Assembly (NCBI GenBank): GCA_003525885.1
Contig: DQIG01000032.1
Span: 1,024 to 9,085, forward strand
Source: Stenotrophomonas sp.
GTDB taxonomy: Bacteria > Pseudomonadota > Gammaproteobacteria > Xanthomonadales > Xanthomonadaceae
Reading direction: 5' to 3'
Length of the DNA: 8,062 nucleotides
The position numbers and the translations under genes were made by a program. Shown here in pieces: positions 1 through 5,385 of the stretch (the stretch's first letter is position 1; the number at the start of each line of letters is the position of its first letter). Under the pieces are notes generated by a model that was not told where the DNA came from, did not search any database, and worked only from the letters and a program-made list of their open reading frames with translations.

Positions 1-4
1 CAAC

Positions 5-42
5 GGGGTCAGATCCCTTTTCCCGGAAAGGGATCTGACCCC
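5..42. repeat. Hairpin-forming inverted repeat, GGGGTC type
   Basis: Two perfect 16-nt arms (5-20 and 27-42) that begin GGGGTCAGATCC and end GGATCTGACCCC flank a 6-nt loop, TCCCGG. A related imperfect copy with the same GGGGTC...GACCCC ends lies at 6519-6549, so this is probably a dispersed intergenic element rather than a gene-specific structure. There is no clear T-tract after it, so a terminator role is uncertain. The reading frame of the downstream aminotransferase happens to stay open across it. Confidence 0.75.
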
Positions 43-108
43 AATCCCGACGACGCGGCAACCCTGCGGATCGTCATGGGTCATGCCGACCGGCGTACCA
101 TGGGCTGC

Positions 109-1293
109 ATGAGTACCCTGCCCCACACGCCGGGCTACAGCCGGCGCAGCCATGAAATCGCCCCGTTTCACGTGATGTCCCTGCTGGCCCGCGCACAGGC
201 GCTGGAGCAGGCCGGCCACGATGTGATCCACCTGGAAATCGGCGAACCCGACTTCACCACCGCCGAACCTGTCGTGCGCGCCGGCCAGGCCGCACTGGCC
301 GCCGGCCATACCCGCTACACCGCCGCACGTGGCCTGCCGGCCCTGCGCCAGGCCATCAGTGGCTTCTATCGCAGCCACTACGGGCTGGACATCGATCCCG
401 AACGCATCCTGGTCACCCCGGGTGGGTCCGGTGCGCTGCTGCTGGCCAGCAGCCTGCTGGTCGATCCGGGCCGCCACTGGCTGCTGGCCGACCCCGGCTA
501 TCCGTGCAATCGCCACTTCCTGCGCCTGGTGGAAGGCGGCGCGCAGCTGGTGCCGGTCGGGCCGGAGACCGCCTACCAGCTGACCCCATCGCTGGTCGAA
601 CAACACTGGAACGCCGACAGCGTCGGCGCACTGGTCGCCTCGCCGGCCAACCCGACCGGCACCGTGCTTTCCGCCGACGAACTGGCTGCACTGTCGAAGG
701 CCCTGCACGCGCGGGGCGGCCACCTGGTGGTGGACGAGATCTATCACGGCCTGACCTACGGCCTGGATGCGCCCAGCGTGCTGCAGGTGGACGACAGCGC
801 GTTCGTGCTGAACAGCTTCTCCAAGTACTTCGGCATGACCGGCTGGCGGCTGGGTTGGCTGGTGGCGCCCCCGGCGGCGGTACCGGACCTGGAGAAGCTG
901 GCGCAGAACCTGTACATCAGTGCGTCAAGCATCGCCCAGCACGCCGCGCTCGCCTGCTTCAGCGAGGAATCGATGGCGATCTTCGAGCAGCGCCGCGAAG
1001 CGTTCCGCCAGCGCCGTGACTTCCTGCTGCCCGCACTTCGCGAACTGGGCTTCCGCATTGAAGTCGAGCCGCAGGGCGCGTTCTACCTGTACGCCGATGT
1101 CAGCGCGTTCACCGACGACGCGCAGGCGTTCTGCGCCCACTTCCTGGAAACCGAGCACGTGGCGTTCACCCCGGGCCTGGATTTCGGCTTCCATCGCGCC
1201 AACCAGCATGTGCGGCTGGCATACACCCAGGAAGTACCGCGGTTGCAGGAGGCGGTGGCGCGGATTGCGCGGGGATTGAAGCATTTCCGGTAG
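109..1293 (+). CDS. PLP-dependent class I/II aminotransferase
   Basis: Cytoplasmic fold-type I aminotransferase that moves an amino group from an amino acid to a 2-oxo acid using pyridoxal phosphate. The 394 residues fit the family. Visible motifs, numbered from the start at 109, are the N-terminal EIGEPDF, SPANPTGT with its cofactor-contacting Asn181, VVDEIYHGL with Asp209 and Tyr212, SFSKYFGMTGWRLGW with the Schiff-base Lys239, and HVRLAY with Arg369 for the substrate carboxylate. All key residues are present, so the enzyme should be active. It resembles the aspartate/alanine/aromatic (I-gamma) subgroup, but the amino acid used cannot be read from sequence. I chose ATG 109 because family-like sequence (SRRSHEIAPFHVM) follows closely. 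In-frame ATGs at 76 and 100 add only a short atypical leader, and none of the three has a strong Shine-Dalgarno. The TAG stop falls within a SMAG repeat. No partner gene shares its strand. Confidence 0.93.
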   Translation: MSTLPHTPGYSRRSHEIAPFHVMSLLARAQALEQAGHDVIHLEIGEPDFTTAEPVVRAGQAALAAGHTRYTAARGLPALRQAISGFYRSHYGLDIDPERILVTPGGSGALLLASSLLVDPGRHWLLADPGYPCNRHFLRLVEGGAQLVPVGPETAYQLTPSLVEQHWNADSVGALVASPANPTGTVLSADELAALSKALHARGGHLVVDEIYHGLTYGLDAPSVLQVDDSAFVLNSFSKYFGMTGWRLGWLVAPPAAVPDLEKLAQNLYISASSIAQHAALACFSEESMAIFEQRREAFRQRRDFLLPALRELGFRIEVEPQGAFYLYADVSAFTDDAQAFCAHFLETEHVAFTPGLDFGFHRANQHVRLAYTQEVPRLQEAVARIARGLKHFR

Positions 1294-1364
1294 TGCCGGC
1301 CGCTGGCCGGCAACGGCATCATCCTTACATCCCCGATTTGCCGGCCAGCGGCCGGCACTACCGG
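1287..1364. repeat. SMAG-type REP pair in inverted orientation
   Basis: Two copies of a GTAG-headed palindromic repeat face each other. The plus-oriented copy spans 1290-1312 (starts GTAGTGCCGG) and the inverted copy 1339-1361 (ends CCGGCACTAC). The arms match perfectly for 27 nt (1287-1313 against 1338-1364) around a 24-nt loop, and each copy also contains its own GCCGGCCGCTGGCCGGC hairpin. This matches the SMAG REP family of S. maltophilia as I recall it. REP elements of this class are non-autonomous, are linked to RAYT transposases, and often affect 3' mRNA stability. The TAG at 1291-1293 is also the aminotransferase stop codon. Confidence 0.9.
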
Positions 1365-1370
1365 CAAAGA

Positions 1371-1396
1371 AAAACGCCGCCCTGGGGCGGCGTTTT
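1371..1396 (-). terminator. Intrinsic terminator of the prolyl oligopeptidase gene, probably bidirectional
   Basis: A perfect 11-bp stem (1371-1381, AAAACGCCGCC; 1386-1396, GGCGGCGTTTT) has a 4-nt loop. Read on the minus strand, the hairpin begins 10 bp past the peptidase stop and ends in a run of Ts broken by one C, which is a good rho-independent terminator. On the plus strand four Ts follow the GC core, so it may also stop transcription coming from the aminotransferase side. Confidence 0.85.
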
Positions 1397-1405
1397 CCGT
1401 TCTGC

Positions 1406-3502
1406 TTACTTGCCGCCCAACCGCTCCCACAGGAAGCTGTAGGCCAGCGCCGACATGTGCGCGGCCTGCGCGTTGTTGGCTGCGCCACCGTGGCCACCTT
1501 CGATGTTCTCGTAGTAGGTCACGTCCTTGCCGGCGTCGATCATCTTCGCCGCCATCTTGCGGGCGTGGCCCGGGTGCACGCGGTCGTCGCGGGTCGAGGT
1601 GGTGAACAGCACCGGCGGGTAGTTCTTCTTCGCGTTGAACAGGTGGTACGGCGAGAAGGTCTTGATGAACTCCCAGTCGCTGGTATCCGGGTTGCCGTAC
1701 TCGGCCATCCACGAAGCGCCGGCCAACAGGTGGCTGTAGCGCTTCATGTCCAGCAGCGGCACCTGCACCACCACCGCACCGAACAGTTCCGGGTACTGGG
1801 TCAGCATGTTGCCGGTCAGCAGGCCACCGTTGCTGCCACCCTGCACGCCCAGGTGCTTGGCGGTGGTGATCTTGCGCTTGACCAGATCGCGCGCCACCGC
1901 GGCCATGTCTTCATAGGCCTTATGGCGGTTCTGCTTCAGCGCCGCCTGGTGCCAGCGCGGGCCGTACTCGCCACCGCCACGGATGTTGGCGACCACGTAC
2001 ACGCCGCCCTTCTCCAGCCAGGCGCGGCCCATGCCACCGGAGTAGCTCGGGGTCAGCGAGATCTCGAAGCCACCGTAGCCGTACAGCAGGGTCGGATTGG
2101 AGCCATCGAGCTTCATCGCCCTGTCGTGCACCACGAAGTACGGCACGCGGGTGCCGTCCTTGCTGGTGGCGAAGTGCTGCTCGATCACCTTGCCCTTGGC
2201 ATCGAAGAAGGCCGGCATGGTCTTCAGCGTTTCCGGTGCCTGGCCGATCTCAGCCAGGGCCAGCGTGGTCGGGGTCAGGTAGTCGGTGGCGGTCAGCCAC
2301 ACCGCGTCGCTGTCATTGCTGTCCACCGCGCCCACGGCCAGCGTGCCAAAGGCCGGCGCGCCGACGAAGCGGCTGGTCTGCCAGCCGTTGGCGCCCGGGG
2401 TCAGCACCGACAGGCGGTTCTTGACGTCATCCAGAACGTTCAGCACCAGATGGCTTTTGGTCCAGGTGGCGCTGGCCAGCGAGGTGGTCGCGGTCGGGGT
2501 GAACAGCACCTCGAAGTCGCGCTTGCCGGCCAGGAAGTCGTCCAGCTGGGTCGCCAGCAGCGAACCGGAGGCATAGGTCTTGCCGCCCACGGTCCACGGA
2601 TCGCGCAGTTCCAGGGTCAGCCACTGCTTGTGCAGGCCCTTCTCGGCCGAGTTCGGCGCGTCGATCTTGGTCAGCGTGCCGTCGTCGCCACGCAGGTAGA
2701 TCTCGTTGTTGTAGAACGCCAGCGTGCGGCTGACCAGGTTGCGTTCGAAGCCCGGGGTGTCATCGTGCATCGCCGCGATGTACATGTCTTCCGGCTTGCC
2801 TTCGTACACCACGCTGGCCGAGGCCATCGGCGTGCCGCGCTTCCACAGCTTGGCCACGCGCGGGTAGCCGGAGGTGGTCATCGAACCGGTACCGAAGTCG
2901 GTATAGACGAACACCGTGTCGCGGTCGATCCAGTTCAGGCCACCCTTCGATTCCGGACGGAAGAAGCCATCCTTGATCCAGGTCTTGTTGGCCAGGTCGA
3001 ACTCGCGGGTGACGTCGGCGTCGGCGCCGCCGCGCGACAGCGCGATCAGGCAACGGCTGTAGTCCGGGCGCAGGCAATCGGCGCCGTGCCAGACCCAGTT
3101 CTCGCCCTCAGCCTTGTTCAGCGCATCCAGGTCGAGCACGGTCTCCCACTGCGGCGAGGCCTTGCGGTACTCGGCCAGGGTGGTACGCCGCCACAGGCCG
3201 CGCTCGTGCTGCTGGTCCTTCCAGAAGTTGTAGTAGTAGTCGCCGATCTTCTGCACGCCGGGGATCTTGGCGTCGGAGTCGAGCACCTCGCGGATGCTGG
3301 TCTCCATCTGCTTGAAGGCCGGGGTCTGCGCCAGGCGCGCCTCGGACTTGGCATTCTGTTCCTTGACCCAGGACAGCGGCTTGTCGCCGGTGACGTCCTC
3401 CAGCCAGGCGTAGCGATCGGTGTCTTCAGCGGCCACGGCGGTCCCCACCGAGGCAGCGGTCATCATGCCGGCCAACAGGCAGGCGGAAGCGAGTCGTGAC
3501 AT
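1406..3502 (-). CDS. Exported prolyl oligopeptidase (family S9 serine peptidase)
   Basis: Serine peptidase predicted to cut short, proline-containing peptides after Pro, probably in the periplasm or outside the cell. The 698 residues start with a signal peptide: positive N-terminus, hydrophobic stretch to about residue 20, likely cleavage after Ala22-Val-Ala24. The N-terminal domain (YAWLEDVTGDK onward) leads into a seven-bladed propeller, then the alpha/beta hydrolase domain. Visible are YGYGGF with oxyanion-hole Tyr474, GGSNGG with nucleophile Ser557, Trp598 matching the proline-stacking Trp of the S1 pocket, DDRVHPGH with Asp639 and substrate-binding Arg641, and GGHGG with His671. The positions run nearly parallel to the porcine enzyme (Tyr473, Ser554, Trp595, Asp641, His680, recalled), so it should be active. 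A GGAG at 3508-3511 (minus-strand sense), 5 nt before the ATG, supports the start. It lies 69 bp downstream of a small membrane-protein gene on the same strand and ends at an intrinsic terminator. Confidence 0.95.
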   Translation of the reverse strand: MSRLASACLLAGMMTAASVGTAVAAEDTDRYAWLEDVTGDKPLSWVKEQNAKSEARLAQTPAFKQMETSIREVLDSDAKIPGVQKIGDYYYNFWKDQQHERGLWRRTTLAEYRKASPQWETVLDLDALNKAEGENWVWHGADCLRPDYSRCLIALSRGGADADVTREFDLANKTWIKDGFFRPESKGGLNWIDRDTVFVYTDFGTGSMTTSGYPRVAKLWKRGTPMASASVVYEGKPEDMYIAAMHDDTPGFERNLVSRTLAFYNNEIYLRGDDGTLTKIDAPNSAEKGLHKQWLTLELRDPWTVGGKTYASGSLLATQLDDFLAGKRDFEVLFTPTATTSLASATWTKSHLVLNVLDDVKNRLSVLTPGANGWQTSRFVGAPAFGTLAVGAVDSNDSDAVWLTATDYLTPTTLALAEIGQAPETLKTMPAFFDAKGKVIEQHFATSKDGTRVPYFVVHDRAMKLDGSNPTLLYGYGGFEISLTPSYSGGMGRAWLEKGGVYVVANIRGGGEYGPRWHQAALKQNRHKAYEDMAAVARDLVKRKITTAKHLGVQGGSNGGLLTGNMLTQYPELFGAVVVQVPLLDMKRYSHLLAGASWMAEYGNPDTSDWEFIKTFSPYHLFNAKKNYPPVLFTTSTRDDRVHPGHARKMAAKMIDAGKDVTYYENIEGGHGGAANNAQAAHMSALAYSFLWERLGGK

Positions 3503-3507
3503 TGCAG

Positions 3508-3511
3508 CTCC
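3508..3511 (-). promoter_or_regulatory. Shine-Dalgarno site of the prolyl oligopeptidase gene
   Basis: GGAG in the minus-strand sense, 5 nt upstream of the ATG at 3502. It fixes this start, which also gives a well-formed signal peptide. Confidence 0.7.
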
Positions 3512-3571
3512 AGGCAGTCATAAGCCGTGGAACGCTAGCACGGAATGTCGCGGGCTCCCCCGTGTCGAAGG

Positions 3572-3895
3572 TCAGGCCGTGGCCGCCGGACTGCGCCGGC
3601 GACGCGTGGCCGGAACCGGCCGACGGCGCGCCTGTCCACCGGTACGCCGCGCCAGCCGCAGCCATGACGGGCGCGGCAGCGGAAAGCGCAGCAGCGCCCA
3701 CCAGGCCACGAGCGGCATGCCCACCAGCCACATCGGCAGCCAGCCCAGCCACGCGCTGCTGCCACGTGCCGCTGGCCAGACCAGTACCAGCGCCAGCCCG
3801 GCCAGCGCCAGTTGCCGCACGCTGCGCAGCAGGCGCGGGTCGGCGCGTTCGATGACGCGTTCAGTTGCAGAGCGACGGACGCAACGTGCGTTCAT
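3572..3895 (-). CDS. Small two-helix membrane protein of unknown function
   Basis: Encodes 107 residues that I do not recognise as a named family. The N-terminus (about 1-26) is basic and polar. Two hydrophobic segments follow at about 27-43 (LALAGLALVLVWPAA) and 47-70, rich in Trp (WLGWLPMWLVGMPLVAWWALL). The tail from residue 71 is strongly Arg-rich, with runs such as RRTGGQARRR and TRRRR. By the positive-inside rule both ends should be cytoplasmic, giving a helical hairpin in the inner membrane. The start at 3895 is supported by a strong Shine-Dalgarno (GGAGAAGG) close upstream; an open frame continues to 4273 but would read through the lipocalin gene in antisense and lacks such a site. 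It sits 69 bp upstream of the prolyl oligopeptidase on the same strand with no visible terminator between, so they may be co-transcribed. Existence is well supported by the ribosome site and the membrane pattern; function is unknown. Confidence 0.75.
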   Translation of the reverse strand: MNARCVRRSATERVIERADPRLLRSVRQLALAGLALVLVWPAARGSSAWLGWLPMWLVGMPLVAWWALLRFPLPRPSWLRLARRTGGQARRRPVPATRRRRSPAATA

Positions 3896-3899
3896 GGGC

Positions 3900-3907
3900 C
3901 TTCTCCG
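3900..3907 (-). promoter_or_regulatory. Strong Shine-Dalgarno site of the small membrane-protein gene
   Basis: In the minus-strand sense the bases before the ATG at 3895 read GGAGAAGG followed by a short CCC-containing spacer. It is the best ribosome-binding sequence in the window and is the main evidence for choosing this start and for treating the small ORF as real. Confidence 0.65.
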
Positions 3908-3960
3908 GTAGACAATGCAACACAGCTTGGGCAGGCCCCTTCTCACAGGATGCGACACCA

Positions 3961-3990
3961 TTGACGGATCGCGTGCACACAGTCGACCAT
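3961..3990 (+). promoter_or_regulatory. Possible sigma-70-like promoter of the lipocalin gene
   Basis: TTGACG at 3961-3966 is a good -35 match. A weak -10 candidate, GACCAT (3985-3990), follows after 18 nt. The site is in the divergent intergenic region about 30 bp upstream of the lipocalin start. The -10 matches only three of six consensus positions, so this is a tentative call. Confidence 0.25.
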
Positions 3991-4022
3991 GCGCGTGCAA
4001 GCCCACTGGAGCCCGCTCCCGC

Positions 4023-4625
4023 ATGTCATCGATCCGCCCGTTCTGCGCCGTGCTGCTGGCTCTGTCCCTGGCAGGTCCTGCCATGGCCGCCAGTGAGCCG
4101 CCGTCGCCCCGCGCCAGCGCCCCTGACGTGGCCGACCCGGGGGCGCCGATCGACCTGAAGCGCTTCATGGGCACCTGGTATGTGATCGGCCGCGTGCCGA
4201 ACTTCGTCGAACGCGGGCATGTCGCCAGCGTCAACGAGTACGAGCTGCGCGACGAGCACAAGGTCGGCATCACCTACCGCTACCGTGACGGCTTCGGCGA
4301 ACCGCTGCAGGAAGTACGCGCACGCGCCAGCGTCGATCCGGACAGCGGCAACCATGGCTGGCGAACCTGGTTCTATCGCGTGGTGCCGACCCATTCGCGG
4401 GTGCTGGAAGTCGCCCCCGACTATTCGTGGGCACTGATCGGCTATCCGGGCCGCGAGATGGCCTGGATCTTCGCGCGCAAGCCGGACATGGACAAAGCCC
4501 TGTACAAGGAGCTGGCCGAACGCCTGCGCGACGAGTACGGCGTGAACACCGACAAGCTCAAGCGTGTACCGCAGCACCCGGAGCAGGTCGGCAAGCTGGG
4601 CTACGAAGTGCCGAACGTGCGCTGA
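4023..4625 (+). CDS. Blc-like bacterial lipocalin with signal peptide
   Basis: Predicted eight-stranded lipocalin barrel that binds fatty acids, lysophospholipids or other small hydrophobic molecules outside the cytoplasm. The 200 residues begin with a signal peptide (hydrophobic CAVLLALSLAG, likely cut after Ala20-Met-Ala22). A Pro-rich linker follows, then the hallmark GxW motif GTWYVIGRVPNFVER at 50-64, strands with YRYRDG and TWFYRV, and the C-terminal block DYSWALIG...MAWIFARKP followed by the helix and YGVNTDKLKRVPQ typical of Blc proteins. Unlike E. coli Blc, an outer-membrane lipoprotein, there is no lipobox cysteine at the cleavage site, so it should be a soluble periplasmic protein. 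I chose ATG 4023 because it gives a clean signal peptide; a GGAG lies at 4008-4011, a rather long 11-nt spacing. An in-frame ATG at 3915 would add a non-hydrophobic leader and is less likely. It is divergent from the small membrane-protein gene and tail to tail with metI. Confidence 0.9.
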   Translation: MSSIRPFCAVLLALSLAGPAMAASEPPSPRASAPDVADPGAPIDLKRFMGTWYVIGRVPNFVERGHVASVNEYELRDEHKVGITYRYRDGFGEPLQEVRARASVDPDSGNHGWRTWFYRVVPTHSRVLEVAPDYSWALIGYPGREMAWIFARKPDMDKALYKELAERLRDEYGVNTDKLKRVPQHPEQVGKLGYEVPNVR

Positions 4626-4638
4626 TCGCGCGTGGAAT

Positions 4639-4661
4639 TGCCGGCCAGCGGCCGGCACTAC
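4639..4661 (-). repeat. Single SMAG-type REP element
   Basis: A third copy of the GTAG-headed palindrome, in inverse orientation, identical over its 23 nt to the copy at 1339-1361. It lies 13 bp past the lipocalin stop, in the short convergent gap with metI. As a single copy it can form only its own internal hairpin. Confidence 0.88.
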
Positions 4662-4670
4662 CCGAACGAG

Positions 4671-4691
4671 ATGCCGGGCGCCGCCCGGCAT
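4671..4691. terminator. Hairpin between convergent lipocalin and metI genes, probable terminator
   Basis: A perfect 9-bp stem (4671-4679, ATGCCGGGC; 4683-4691, GCCCGGCAT) with a 3-nt loop lies 4 bp past the metI stop and 45 bp past the lipocalin stop. It is GC-rich and well placed for both genes, but neither side has a strong T-tract, so its efficiency is uncertain. Confidence 0.6.
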
Positions 4692-4695
4692 TCTG

Positions 4696-5385
4696 TCATC
4701 TGCGGCTGTAATGCGCGACCAGGCGGTCGCCGAGCATCTGCAGCAGCTGCACCAGCACCAGCAGCAGGACCACGGTGACCAGCGCCACGTCGGTGTGCGA
4801 ACGCTGGTAGCCATCGCGGAAAGCCAGGTCGCCCAGGCCGCCGGAGCCGATCGCACCGCCCATCGCGGTGAAGCCGATCAGCGCGACGGTGGTGACCGTT
4901 GCACCGGCAATCAGGCCCGGACGTGCTTCCGGCAGCAACACGCGGGTGACCAGCTGCCAGGTCGTCGCACCCATCGCCTGGGTCGCCTCGATGACGCCGC
5001 GATCCACTTCACGCAGCGCCGTCTCGACAAGGCGCGCGTAGAACGGCGCCGCGCCGATGACCAGCGGCACGATCGCGCCGCGCACGCCCAGCGAGGTACC
5101 CATCAGGAACAGCGTGACCGGGATCAGCACGATCATCAGGATGATGAAAGGCACCGAGCGCAGCAGGTTCACCACCAGTGCCAGCACGCCATAGGCGAAT
5201 GGCCGGCGCTTCATCTGCGGCGCACCGAACAGGTACAGCAGCACGCCGAGCGGCAGGCCGATGGCCAGGGTCAGCGGCAGCGAACCAAGCAGCATCAGCA
5301 GGGTATCGATGGTGGCCTGGCCGATGTCGGCCCATTTGCCCGCATCCAGATGGCGGAAGAATCCGCCGGCAGTGGCGACGATCAT
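4696..5385 (-). CDS. metI: MetI-type methionine ABC importer permease
   Basis: Inner-membrane permease of the MetNIQ importer family, which takes up D/L-methionine and sometimes related sulfur compounds; two copies pair with two MetN ATPases. The 229 residues are close to the usual MetI length (about 217). Hydrophobic segments lie at about 27-54, 63-96, 102-119, 157-180 and 198-224, matching the five-helix MetI layout. The EAA coupling loop that docks on the ATPase is clear at 133-158 (EATQAMGATTWQLVTRVLLP). Its ATG overlaps the metN stop by 4 bp (ATGA, 5382-5385), which indicates one operon with translational coupling. It ends just before a hairpin, with a convergent lipocalin gene beyond. 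The usual third gene, metQ for the substrate-binding lipoprotein, is not downstream, so the binding protein must be encoded elsewhere. Family assignment is firm; exact substrate is inferred. Confidence 0.93.
   Translation of the reverse strand: MIVATAGGFFRHLDAGKWADIGQATIDTLLMLLGSLPLTLAIGLPLGVLLYLFGAPQMKRRPFAYGVLALVVNLLRSVPFIILMIVLIPVTLFLMGTSLGVRGAIVPLVIGAAPFYARLVETALREVDRGVIEATQAMGATTWQLVTRVLLPEARPGLIAGATVTTVALIGFTAMGGAIGSGGLGDLAFRDGYQRSHTDVALVTVVLLLVLVQLLQMLGDRLVAHYSRR

Noticed and set aside
1290..1361. CRISPR-like repeat arrangement
   Set aside because: Only two copies, in inverted rather than direct orientation, with the third copy 3.3 kb away; this is a REP pattern, not an array.
1457..3499. 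A 680-residue plus-strand open frame antisense to the prolyl oligopeptidase
   Set aside because: It mirrors nearly the whole peptidase gene. Long antisense frames are expected in GC-rich coding DNA where stops are rare, and its composition (Gly, Arg, His, Gln, Val-rich, no motifs) is typical of such shadows. The peptidase on the other strand has complete catalytic motifs.
3896..4273. A longer N-terminus for the small membrane protein on the minus strand
   Set aside because: It would run antisense through the lipocalin signal peptide and GxW motif, and the internal ATG at 3895 has a far better ribosome site.
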